The notes beneath the pieces were generated by a model, which ran no database searches, had not been told where the DNA came from, and was given only the letters and a program-made list of their open reading frames with translations. From positions 62,001 to 126,000 of the forward strand of contig NZ_AYMJ01000031.1 in NCBI RefSeq assembly GCF_000633255.1: a stretch of 64,000 bases of DNA, given 5' to 3'. This stretch comes from Pseudomonas sp. H1h. Its GTDB lineage: Bacteria > Pseudomonadota > Gammaproteobacteria > Pseudomonadales > Pseudomonadaceae. Both the position numbers and the translations under genes were made by a program. This document shows positions 44,581 through 52,830 of this stretch, in pieces (within the stretch, counting starts at the first letter, position 1; the number at the start of each line of letters is the position of its first letter).

Positions 44581-45591
44581 TTACAGGTCAGCCAGGGTCG
44601 AGACCAGGATCGCCTTGATGGTGTGCATGCGGTTTTCCGCTTGCTCGAAGGCGATGCAGGCTGGCGACTCGAACACGTCGTCGGTCACTTCGATGCCGTT
44701 GGCCAGGTGCGGATACTGTTCGGCGATCTGTTTGCCGACCTTGGTATCGCTGTTGTGGAACGCCGGCAGGCAATGCATGAACTTGGTGCGTGGGTTGCCG
44801 GTGGCTTTCATCAGTTCTTTGTTGACCTGGTACGGCAGCAGTTGCTGGATACGCTCGGCCCACGCTTCAACCGGTTCGCCCATCGACACCCAGACGTCGG
44901 TGTGGATGAAGTCGACGCCTTTGACGGCAGCTTTCGGGTCTTCGGTGAGGGTGATGCGTGCGCCGGATTCTTCCGCGTATTTCTTGCAGCGATCGACCAG
45001 ATCATCATGCGGCCACAGGGCTTTCGGCGCGCAGATGCGCACGTCCATGCCGAGTTTGGCGCCGACCAGCAGCAGCGAGTTGCCCATGTTGTTGCGCGCA
45101 TCGCCAAGGTAGGCGTAGCTGATGTCATGGATGGGTTTGTCGGCGTGTTCACGCATGGTCAGCACGTCGGCGATCATTTGTGTCGGGTGATATTCGTCGG
45201 TCAGGCCGTTGAACACCGGTACGCCAGCGAACTTCGCCAGCTCTTCGACGATTTCCTGTTTGAAGCCACGGTACTCAATGGCGTCGTACATGCGACCCAG
45301 CACGCGGGCCGTGTCTTTCATGCTTTCCTTGTGGCCGATCTGCGAAGAGTTCGGGTCGATGTAGGTGACATTGGCGCCTTGGTCATACGCGGCCACTTCG
45401 AACGCGCAGCGGGTGCGGGTCGAGGTTTTTTCGAAGATCAGGGCGATGTTGTTGCCCTTGAGGTGTTGCTGCTCGGTGCCGGTGTATTTGGCGCGTTTCA
45501 GGTCGCGGGACAGGTCGAGCAGGTAACGCAGCTCACGTGGGGTGTGGTGTTCCAGGCTGAGCAGGTTACGGTTGTGAATGTTGAACGCCAT
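44581..45591 (-). CDS. arcB: Ornithine carbamoyltransferase, catabolic
   Basis: The 336-residue enzyme phosphorolyses citrulline to ornithine and carbamoyl phosphate. The carbamoyl-phosphate loop STRTRCAFE, the motif HPTQMIADVLTM and the ornithine loop HCLPAF are seen. The length and operon place identify the catabolic dodecameric type rather than anabolic ArgF. It lies 69 bp after arcA. Confidence 0.95.
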   Translation of the reverse strand: MAFNIHNRNLLSLEHHTPRELRYLLDLSRDLKRAKYTGTEQQHLKGNNIALIFEKTSTRTRCAFEVAAYDQGANVTYIDPNSSQIGHKESMKDTARVLGRMYDAIEYRGFKQEIVEELAKFAGVPVFNGLTDEYHPTQMIADVLTMREHADKPIHDISYAYLGDARNNMGNSLLLVGAKLGMDVRICAPKALWPHDDLVDRCKKYAEESGARITLTEDPKAAVKGVDFIHTDVWVSMGEPVEAWAERIQQLLPYQVNKELMKATGNPRTKFMHCLPAFHNSDTKVGKQIAEQYPHLANGIEVTDDVFESPACIAFEQAENRMHTIKAILVSTLADL

Positions 45592-45660
45592 GATGATTCT
45601 CCTTGGATTCGGTAATCGGCCCGGCCGCTACGGGGTGGGTGCGGCCGGGGAGATGGTCGT

Positions 45661-46917
45661 TTAGTAATCGATTGGGTCACGCACGATCGGGCAGGTCATG
45701 CAGTGGCCGCCGCCGCGGCCGCGACCGAGCTCGCCGGCGCTGATGGTGATGACTTCCACGCCGGCCTTGCGCAGCAGGGTGTTGGTGTAAGTGTTGCGGT
45801 CGTAGCCGATGACCACGCCCGGTTCCACGGCCACCACGTTGTTGCCGTCGTCCCATTGTTCGCGTTCGGCGGCGAAGCTGTTGCCACCGGTTTCCACCAC
45901 GCGCAGCTTCGGCAGGTTGAGGGCTTTGGCCACGGTGTCGAGGAAGGTGCCTTCTTCGCGGCGGATGTCGATGCCGCCTTGTTTGCTTTCGTCAGGGCGC
46001 AGGGTGAACGCGACGATCTGGTTCACCACTTCCGGGAAGATCGTCACCAGGTCGCGGTCGCAGAAGCTGAACACGGTGTCCAGATGCATCGCGGCGCGGG
46101 ATTTGGGCAGGCCGGCCACGATGACTTTTTCCACGGCCTTGTTCTTGAACAGGTTCAGCGCCAGTTGGCCGATGGCCTGACGGGACGAGCGTTCGCCCAT
46201 GCCGATCAACACCACGCCATTGCCGATCGGCATCACGTCGCCGCCTTCAAGCGTCGAGCTGCCGTGCTCCTTGTCCGGGTCGCCGTACCAGATCTCGAAA
46301 TCGGCGTTGGTGAACTGCGGGTGGAATTTGTAGATCGCGGTCGCCAGCAGGGTTTCCTGGCGACGCGCCGGCCAGTACATCGGGTTCAGCGTCACGCCAC
46401 CGTAGATCCAGCAAGTGGTGTCGCGGGTGAACTGGGTGTTGGGCAGTGGCGGCAGAATGAAGCTGGAGTGGCCGAGGAAGTCGCGGAACATCTGGATGGT
46501 CTTGCCACCGAAGCTGTCCGGCAGATCATCGGCGGACACGCCACCGATCAGGAATTCGGCGATGTGCCGTGGCTCAAGGCTTTTCAGCCAGGATTTTACT
46601 TCGCTGATCAGGCCCAGGCCCACCGAATCGGCGGTGACCTTGCGCTCAAGAATCCAGTCCAGCGCTTCAGGGATGGCGACGATGTCGGTCAGCAGGTTGT
46701 GCATTTCCAGCACGTCGATCCCGCGTTCACGCATCTTGGTGACGAAGTCGAAGTGGTCGCGCTTGGCCTGGGCAACCCACAGCACATCGTCGAACAGCAG
46801 TTCATCGCAGTTGTTCGGGGTCAGCCGCTGGTGGGCCAGACCTGGGGAGCAAACCATGACTTTGCGCAGTTTGCCGGCTTCGGAATGGACGCCGTACTTA
46901 ACTTTTTCCGTGGTCAT
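45661..46917 (-). CDS. arcA: Arginine deiminase
   Basis: The 418-residue enzyme hydrolyses arginine to citrulline and ammonia. The active-site Cys406 is in GGGHCMTCPI near the C terminus, at the same number as in the P. aeruginosa enzyme. The catalytic His and Asp lie in AAMHLDTVFSF and GGDVMPIG. It begins 34 bp after arcD. It supports anaerobic ATP generation and acid resistance. Confidence 0.97.
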   Translation of the reverse strand: MTTEKVKYGVHSEAGKLRKVMVCSPGLAHQRLTPNNCDELLFDDVLWVAQAKRDHFDFVTKMRERGIDVLEMHNLLTDIVAIPEALDWILERKVTADSVGLGLISEVKSWLKSLEPRHIAEFLIGGVSADDLPDSFGGKTIQMFRDFLGHSSFILPPLPNTQFTRDTTCWIYGGVTLNPMYWPARRQETLLATAIYKFHPQFTNADFEIWYGDPDKEHGSSTLEGGDVMPIGNGVVLIGMGERSSRQAIGQLALNLFKNKAVEKVIVAGLPKSRAAMHLDTVFSFCDRDLVTIFPEVVNQIVAFTLRPDESKQGGIDIRREEGTFLDTVAKALNLPKLRVVETGGNSFAAEREQWDDGNNVVAVEPGVVIGYDRNTYTNTLLRKAGVEVITISAGELGRGRGGGHCMTCPIVRDPIDY

Positions 46918-46951
46918 TGCAGTGATCCTCCAGAGATAAAACTTTGGGCAA

Positions 46952-48379
46952 TTACAGGGTCAGGAAGCCGTCGTAGAGACCGTAGGCCGCCACCAGGGCA
47001 CCCACGATCACCGCGGCGAAAATCAGCTTCTCGACGTTGGTGAAAACCGCTTGTTTGAGTTCGAGCTTGGCCTTGGCGAACAGGATCGCGCCGGGGGCAT
47101 ACAGCAGGGCCGAGAGCAGCAGGTACTTGACCCCGCCGGCATACAGCAGCCAGACCGCATAGATCAGCGCGATCCCGCCGATGATCAGGTCCTTGCGTCG
47201 CTCGGCCGCAAAGCCTTCGTAGGTTTCGCCGCGCACCGCCAGCAGCAGGGCATAGGCCGCCGACCACAGGTACGGCACCAGAATCATCGAGGTGGCGAGG
47301 TAGATCAGCGACAGGTAAGTGCTGGCCGAGAACAGGGTGATGATCAGGAAAATCTGCACCATCGCGTTGGTCAGCCACAGGGCGTTGACCGGTACGTGGT
47401 TGGCGTTTTCCTTGCGCAGGAACTCCGGCATGGTGTGGTCCTTGGCGGCGGCGAACATGATCTCCGCACACAGCAGCACCCACGACAGCAGCGCGCCCAG
47501 CAGCGAGATGATCAGACCGACGCTGATCAGCACGGCACCCCAGTGACCGACCACGTGCTCCAGCACGGCGGCCATCGACGGGTTCTGCAGTTTGGCCAGT
47601 TCTGGCTGGGTCATGATGCCTAGCGACAGCACGTTCACCAGCACCAGGAACAGCAGCACGGTGATGAAGCCGATCACAGTGGCCTTGCCGACGTCGGAAC
47701 GTTTCTCTGCCCGTGCCGAGAAGATGCTCGCGCCCTCGATGCCGATGAACACCCACACGGTGACCAGCATCATGTTGCGCACCTGGTTCATCACGCTGCC
47801 CAGATCCGGGTTTTTCACGCCCCAGATGTCAGCGGTGAAGATGTCCAGTTTGAAAGCGAAGATTGCGATCAGCACGAACAGCAGCAGCGGCACGACCTTG
47901 GCGACAGTGGTCACAAGGTTGATGAATGCCGCTTCCTTGATCCCGCGCAGCACCAGGAAATGCACGGCCCACAGCAGCACGGAGGCGCCGATCACCGCCG
48001 CCACCGTGTTGCCTTCGCCGAAAACCGGAAAGAAATAGCCGAGGGTGCTGAACAAGAGAACAAAGTAACCAACGTTGCCCAGCCAGGCACTGATCCAGTA
48101 ACCCCAGGCGGACGAAAAACCCATGTAGTCGCCGAAACCGGCCTTGGCGTAGGCGTAGACTCCGCCGTCCAGGTCAGGCTTGCGATTGGCCAGGGTTTGA
48201 AAGACAAAAGCGAGGGTGAGCATGCCGACAGCGGTGATGGCCCAACCGATCAGCACCGCGCCGACGTCGGCGCTGGCGGCCATGTTTTGTGGCAAAGAAA
48301 ATATCCCGCCACCGATCATCGAGCCGACTACCAATGCAGCCAGTGCACCTAGTCGTAGTTTTCCGGGAGCTTCAGACAT
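46952..48379 (-). CDS. arcD: Arginine/ornithine antiporter ArcD (copy 1)
   Basis: The 475-residue APC-family antiporter exchanges arginine for ornithine. About 12-13 membrane helices run along the chain, beginning with the APC signature GSMIGGGIFSLPQNMA in TM1. The start MSEAPGKLRLGALAA is chosen because GGAG lies 9 bp upstream and it aligns with copy 2; a longer frame from 48436 would overlap the promoter. It heads the operon arcDABC. An ANR-type box is 62 bp upstream. Confidence 0.94.
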   Translation of the reverse strand: MSEAPGKLRLGALAALVVGSMIGGGIFSLPQNMAASADVGAVLIGWAITAVGMLTLAFVFQTLANRKPDLDGGVYAYAKAGFGDYMGFSSAWGYWISAWLGNVGYFVLLFSTLGYFFPVFGEGNTVAAVIGASVLLWAVHFLVLRGIKEAAFINLVTTVAKVVPLLLFVLIAIFAFKLDIFTADIWGVKNPDLGSVMNQVRNMMLVTVWVFIGIEGASIFSARAEKRSDVGKATVIGFITVLLFLVLVNVLSLGIMTQPELAKLQNPSMAAVLEHVVGHWGAVLISVGLIISLLGALLSWVLLCAEIMFAAAKDHTMPEFLRKENANHVPVNALWLTNAMVQIFLIITLFSASTYLSLIYLATSMILVPYLWSAAYALLLAVRGETYEGFAAERRKDLIIGGIALIYAVWLLYAGGVKYLLLSALLYAPGAILFAKAKLELKQAVFTNVEKLIFAAVIVGALVAAYGLYDGFLTL

Positions 48380-48412
48380 TGCATGACTCCATTGCAGGAG
48401 AGAAGAGATCAC

Positions 48413-48418
48413 AGCGTA
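48413..48418 (-). promoter_or_regulatory. -10 element of arcDABC
   Basis: TACGCT on the minus strand lies where a class II activator promoter requires it if the ANR-type box is centred at -41.5. The hexamer itself is a weak match, as expected for an activator-dependent promoter. Confidence 0.45.
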
Positions 48419-48440
48419 GTTCTGTTGTCTGTTCAAACAG

Positions 48441-48454
48441 CTGACTTAGATCAG
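48441..48454. promoter_or_regulatory. ANR/FNR-type box upstream of arcD copy 1
   Basis: CTGAC-TTAG-ATCAG resembles the ANR consensus TTGAT-N4-ATCAA and the arcD box of P. aeruginosa. It is placed for oxygen-limited activation of the arc operon. Confidence 0.65.
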
Positions 48455-48817
48455 TTCATGGTCACATTCCATTGTTAATGAATGACTTAGGAAATCACTG
48501 ATGGCATAAAGCTTTCGTCTGAAAGGCCCGTCCCAGAGGCTTTCTGGTGGAGTGGTTGGGAATGGCTATTATTACTTTCGAATTATCACGCTAGTTCTTT
48601 TTCAGCTTTTGGCAAATTTTCCCCATCTGTTTTCAGTACAGAATTGAATTATCAGGACCAGCGCACAAAACTGTCTTGACGTGCTAGGCGTTAGCGTTAT
48701 CCGCTATATATAAATGGGCGTTTTTCGGTATTACCTGATAAACGTGATCGGGCTTTATCCGTTTAGTTAATAGTTGTTACAAATAACAACTCACGACGCA
48801 CTTGAATGGAGACTCAG

Positions 48818-50245
48818 ATGTCGCAACCGACGCAAAAGCTGCGATTAGGCGCGTTGATCGCCCTGGTGGTGGGTTCGATGATTGGCGGGGGGATTTTCTC
48901 GCTGCCGCAGAACATGGCGGCCCGTGCCGATGCCGGGGCGATACTGATCGGTTGGGGCATCACGGCGATCGGCATGTTGACCCTGGCGTTCGTGTTCCAG
49001 ACTCTCGCCAACCGCAAGCCCGAGCTGGATTCCGGCGTCTACGCCTACGCCAAGGCCGGATTCGGCGACTACATGGGTTTCTCGTCTGCCTGGGGTTACT
49101 GGATCAGCGCCTGGCTGGGCAACGTCGGTTACTTCGTTCTGCTGTTCAGCACCCTCGGCTATTTCTTTCCGGTGTTCGGTCAGGGCAACACGCCGATCGC
49201 CATCGGCTGCGCGTCGGTGCTGCTGTGGGCCGTGCACTTTCTGGTGATGCGCGGGATCAAGGAGGCGGCGTTCATCAATCAGGTGACCACGGTCGCCAAG
49301 ATCGTGCCGTTGATCATGTTCATCGTCATCGCGGCAGTGGCGTTCAAGGCCGACATCTTCACCCGTGACATCTGGGGCCACAGCAACCCGAGCTTCGGCG
49401 GGGTGATGGATCAGGTGCGCAACATGATGCTGGTGACGGTGTTCGTGTTCATCGGCATCGAGGGCGCCAGTGTGTACTCGGCACGGGCGGAGAAACGCAC
49501 CGATGTCGGCCGCGCCACGGTGATCGGTTTTATCGGCGTGCTGGCACTGCTGGTGCTGGTCAACGTGTTGTCGCTGGGGATCATGAGTCAGCCGGAACTT
49601 GCGAACCTGCAGAACCCGTCGCTGGCGGCGGTGCTGGAACACATCGTCGGGCCGTGGGGCGCATTGCTGATCAGCCTCGGTCTGGCTGTTTCCCTGCTCG
49701 GCGCGTTGCTGTCGTGGGCGTTGCTGTGCGCCGAAATCCTCTTTGCCACGGCCCGGGACAAGACCATGCCGGCGTTCCTGAAAAAGGAAAACGCCAATCA
49801 TGTGCCGGTCAATGCGCTGTGGCTGACCAACGTGATGATTCAGATTTTCCTGCTGATCACGCTGTTTTCCGCCGGCACCTACACCAGCCTGATCTACCTG
49901 GCCTCGTCGATGATTCTGGTGCCGTACCTGTGGTCGGCAGCGTACGCGGTGCTGCTCAGCGGACGCGGCGAAACCTACGAGCACGCCTCGGCCGAGCGCA
50001 CCAAGGATCTGCTGATTGGCGGTATCGCCCTGTGTTACGCGGTGTGGCTGTTGTACGCCGGCGGGGTGAAATACCTGCTGCTGTCGGCGCTGCTGTATGC
50101 GCCGGGGGTGGTGTTGTTTGCCAAGGCCAAGCATGAGCAGGGCGAGCCGTTGTTCACGCATGTCGAGAAGGTGATCTTCACCTGCGTGATCATCGGCGCC
50201 GGGCTGGCGGCGTATGGCTTGTACAGTGGTGTGCTGTCGCTGTGA
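48818..50245 (+). CDS. Arginine/ornithine antiporter paralogue (arcD copy 2)
   Basis: The 475-residue APC antiporter is the same length as copy 1 and nearly identical over long stretches (for example GSMIGGGIFSLPQNMA, GYWISAWLGNVGYFVLLFST). Differences cluster in loops. ATG 48818 (MSQPTQKLRLGAL) is preferred to the ATG four codons earlier because GGAG is correctly spaced and the N termini then align. It is divergent from copy 1. Its substrate could be shifted (another diamino acid) or its expression may be aerobic; neither can be read from sequence. The next gene overlaps its stop by 4 bp. Confidence 0.92.
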   Translation: MSQPTQKLRLGALIALVVGSMIGGGIFSLPQNMAARADAGAILIGWGITAIGMLTLAFVFQTLANRKPELDSGVYAYAKAGFGDYMGFSSAWGYWISAWLGNVGYFVLLFSTLGYFFPVFGQGNTPIAIGCASVLLWAVHFLVMRGIKEAAFINQVTTVAKIVPLIMFIVIAAVAFKADIFTRDIWGHSNPSFGGVMDQVRNMMLVTVFVFIGIEGASVYSARAEKRTDVGRATVIGFIGVLALLVLVNVLSLGIMSQPELANLQNPSLAAVLEHIVGPWGALLISLGLAVSLLGALLSWALLCAEILFATARDKTMPAFLKKENANHVPVNALWLTNVMIQIFLLITLFSAGTYTSLIYLASSMILVPYLWSAAYAVLLSGRGETYEHASAERTKDLLIGGIALCYAVWLLYAGGVKYLLLSALLYAPGVVLFAKAKHEQGEPLFTHVEKVIFTCVIIGAGLAAYGLYSGVLSL

Positions 50246-51105
50246 GGTTGGCGCTGGCGTATCAGCCGCCCTATGACTGGGACGCGATGTCGGGATTTCT
50301 CGCCGCGCGGGCGGTGGTCGGGATGGAGACCGTGGTTGATGGCGTTTATTCGCGCAGCATCGGCTTGCGCGGCGTGCACGGCACGGTGTCTGTGTGGGCG
50401 GGTGCGGGGGATGCGCTGGACGTCGAGCTGGATTTTGCTGAGCCGGCCGCGGTGCCCGAGATAGTCCTGCGCTTGCGCCGACAGTTTGATCTGGATGCCG
50501 ACCTTGCGTTGATGCAACGGCATCTGGCCCACGATCCGCTGTTGGCGCGATTGATCGCCGAGCGCCCGGGGCTGCGCGTGCCGGGTGCGTGGGACGGTCT
50601 GGAACTGGCCTTTCGCGCAGTGCTGGGGCAGCAGATTACCGTGGTCGCGGCGATTCGCCTGGCGGGAAAACTGCTCGCGCACCATGGCGCACCATTACGC
50701 TCGACAGTGCCGGGTGTGACTCACGTATTTCCCGAGGCGCAGGTGCTGGCGACGGCCGATCTGGCGGCGCTGGGCATGCCGAAAAGTCGTGGACGGACGC
50801 TCTCGGGCGTGGCGCAGGCGCTGCTGGAGGATCCGTTGTTGTTCGAGCCGAATCGCGAGGGCGGCATTGCGCGATTGCTCGCGTTGCACGGGATTGGCGA
50901 GTGGACGGCGCAGTACATTGCGCTACGGCAGTTGCGCGATATGGATGGGTTTCCCCATGGCGATGTCGGGTTGTTGCGGGCGCTGGAAGAGCTGGAAGGG
51001 ACTCGACCCACGGCGCGGGCATTGGCTGATCGGGCTGAGGCTTGGCGGCCTTTTCGGGGGTATGCGGCGCAGGTGTTGTGGACGTCTTTGAGCCGGGCTG
51101 ACTGA
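50242..51105 (+). CDS. AlkA-type DNA-3-methyladenine glycosylase II
   Basis: The 287-residue base-excision glycosylase removes alkylated purines. An N-terminal TBP-like domain (MRLALAYQPPYDWDAMSGFLAAR) precedes the helical domain with the helix-hairpin-helix LHGIGEWTAQYIALR (about residues 215-230) and catalytic Asp241 in GFPHGDVGLLRA. It corresponds to the AlkA half of Ada/AlkA fusions without the Ada zinc and methyltransferase parts. The GTG start overlaps the antiporter stop (GTGA), so it is translationally coupled to a transporter, an unexpected pairing. Confidence 0.9.
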   Translation: MRLALAYQPPYDWDAMSGFLAARAVVGMETVVDGVYSRSIGLRGVHGTVSVWAGAGDALDVELDFAEPAAVPEIVLRLRRQFDLDADLALMQRHLAHDPLLARLIAERPGLRVPGAWDGLELAFRAVLGQQITVVAAIRLAGKLLAHHGAPLRSTVPGVTHVFPEAQVLATADLAALGMPKSRGRTLSGVAQALLEDPLLFEPNREGGIARLLALHGIGEWTAQYIALRQLRDMDGFPHGDVGLLRALEELEGTRPTARALADRAEAWRPFRGYAAQVLWTSLSRAD

Positions 51106-51132
51106 TCCTGATTTCATGGTGTCAGTTCTGGC

Positions 51133-51290
51133 CTCTTCGCGAGCAAGCCCGCTCCCACAGGGGAACGCATTTCAAATGTGAGAGCAAGCCCGCTCCCACA
51201 GGGGAATGCATTTCAAATGTGGGAGCAAGCCCGCTCCCACAGGGGAACGCGTTTCAAATGTGGGAGCGAGCCTGCTTGCGAAAGCGGTCA
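51133..51290. repeat. Tandem REP array with 41-bp period
   Basis: After a normal half-REP, a 41-bp unit (GAGCAAGCCCGCTCCCACAG plus GGGAAYGCRTTTCAAATGTG and one more base) recurs with starts at 51141, 51182, 51223 and, degenerating into a GAGCGAGCCTGC arm, 51264. Each unit holds one compact palindrome. Units differ at one to three bases. Confidence 0.9.
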
Positions 51291-51295
51291 GAAGG

Positions 51296-52642
51296 TCACC
51301 ACTGGGCTCGATGCGAACCCAGTTCAGTGGCCGGCAACGCCCACTGCAGCGGCGTCCCGCTGATCTTCACTGGCGCCAGCAAGCGGTGCGCCGGCCCCCA
51401 CGGTGTCTGTTCCAGCTGCGAGCTTTGATCCTGCGCGTCTTCAGCGCGCAACGCTTCGCTCGGCCCCGGCCCCTGCTCGATCAGCAGCTTGGCGGTTCGC
51501 GCCAGTGACAAACGCGCCGAGCCACCCCGGCCGTTCTGCAAACGTTGTGTCAAAAGACAGATCGCACTCGCTGCCATCAGATAACCGGTTGCATGGTCTA
51601 GCGCCTGCACCGGCAGCGGAGTGGGTTTGTCGGCGTGCTTCCAGCGCTGTCCGGCCTCGGCGATGCCGCTGCTCATTTGCACCAGGCTGTCGAAGCCGCG
51701 GCGGTTCTGCCATGGGCCGCTCCAGCCGTAGGCGTTGAGGCAGACGTCGATCAGCCCCGGTGCCAGTTGCCGGCGGCGCTCGCTGCCGAAACCGAGGTGT
51801 GTCAGTGCATCGGCACGGTAGCCGTGCAGCAGAATATCAGCGTCCTTCAACAAATCTTCAAACAGCGCACGATCGGCCGCTTGATGCAGGTCCAGCCGTG
51901 CGCAGCGTTTGCCGAGGGTGACTTCCGGCACCACGCCCGGTTCGTTCCAGGTCGGCGGATCGATGCGCAGCACGTCGGCCCCGAGGCCCGCGAGAAAACG
52001 GCTGGCGGTGGGGCCGGCGAGCACGCGGGTCAGGTCCAGCACCTTGAGTCCTGCCAGCGGTCGCGCCACCGACCCGGACCACGCTGGCGCAACTTCGTGC
52101 TGATCAGCGCTGAAGTGCACCAATGGTTCAGCATTTACCGCCAGCCCCTGCGGATGCTGCTGCCACTGCGCCCAACTGCGCATTTGCGCGGCACAGCCCT
52201 TGGCGTCGACCACCGCTTGCTCCAGCTCGGCGCTGCTCCATTGCGCGACTTTCGCTGCCATCGCGGCACGGTCGGCGCAGGCCCCCAGCACGCTTTCGGC
52301 GGCGGCGCGGTGATGCGGGGCGTTGGTGTGCAGGCGGATCCAGCCATCCTGGGTGGCGTAGTCGCCGGCGACGGGATCCCACAGCGGCGGCACTTCCCAG
52401 CCAATCGGACGCAATGAGGTGGCAAACCAGAACGAGGCCAGACGCCGGTCGACTTCGACGGCGGGCGGGTTCCCGGTCTGTTGCCGGAGCAGTTCGACGA
52501 CGGCCTGACCGGCAGCGGCGATGCTGGCGCAGGCCAGGTCGGTGACCGCGAACGCCGAGGGCAGGGCGCCACTGGCGGTGAACGGAATCGGCGTTTGAGG
52601 CAAGCCGAGCGCGGCTTGAATGGACGTGAGTAAATCAGTCAT
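51296..52642 (-). CDS. CaiB/BaiF-family CoA-transferase (class III) with unusual domain order
   Basis: This is a 448-residue protein. From about residue 190 it has the standard CaiB N-terminal fold: PLAGLKVLDLTRVLAGPTASRFLAGLGADVLRIDPP, then LNAYGWSGPW and the catalytic Asp in RGFDSLVQMSSG. The first 190 residues instead resemble the usual C-terminal part of the family (DGWIRLHTN, then WSSAELEQAVVDAKGCAAQM and a HPQG loop). The order therefore looks permuted or derived from a tandem copy. It should move CoA between acyl carboxylates; the substrate is unknown. It overlaps nothing and stands alone. Confidence 0.8.
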   Translation of the reverse strand: MTDLLTSIQAALGLPQTPIPFTASGALPSAFAVTDLACASIAAAGQAVVELLRQQTGNPPAVEVDRRLASFWFATSLRPIGWEVPPLWDPVAGDYATQDGWIRLHTNAPHHRAAAESVLGACADRAAMAAKVAQWSSAELEQAVVDAKGCAAQMRSWAQWQQHPQGLAVNAEPLVHFSADQHEVAPAWSGSVARPLAGLKVLDLTRVLAGPTASRFLAGLGADVLRIDPPTWNEPGVVPEVTLGKRCARLDLHQAADRALFEDLLKDADILLHGYRADALTHLGFGSERRRQLAPGLIDVCLNAYGWSGPWQNRRGFDSLVQMSSGIAEAGQRWKHADKPTPLPVQALDHATGYLMAASAICLLTQRLQNGRGGSARLSLARTAKLLIEQGPGPSEALRAEDAQDQSSQLEQTPWGPAHRLLAPVKISGTPLQWALPATELGSHRAQW

Positions 52643-52726
52643 CGAAGGCCCTCCGGAAGAGAGGACGATGATAGTGCAAAAAAATCCTGAGCCAGATGAA
52701 ATTCCCGAACAACGAACACGGCCCCT

Positions 52727-52812
52727 GTGGGAGCGAGCCTGCTCGCGAATGCGCTGTATCAGTCACTGTTAATGGCGCTGACACACCGCTTTCGAGCAGG
52801 CTCGCTTCCACA
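52727..52812. repeat. REP pair between CoA-transferase and chemoreceptor genes
   Basis: Head-on REPIN, GAGCCTGC subtype; the right arm has lost a base in TTCGAGCAGG and has CTTCCACA. Confidence 0.85.
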
Positions 52813-52830
52813 ATGGTGCGGTGGTGAGGT

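Larger units (their letters stand above)
48380..48817. other. Divergent control region between the two arcD copies
   Basis: These 438 bases have no gene and are clearly AT-richer than the flanking copies. The ANR-type box lies near copy 1. Near copy 2 are TTGACG (48676-48681) and the AT-rich TATATATAAA (48705-48714), but these are 23 bp apart and not a standard promoter. Confidence 0.6.

Noticed and set aside
48676..48714. TTGACG ... TATATA as a sigma-70 promoter for arcD copy 2
   Set aside because: The hexamers are 23 bp apart, too far for sigma-70; kept only as a description of the region.
51133..51290. Possible CRISPR array (regular 41-bp period)
   Set aside because: The whole unit including the would-be spacer is repeated, the palindrome is the genomic REP word, and there are no cas genes.
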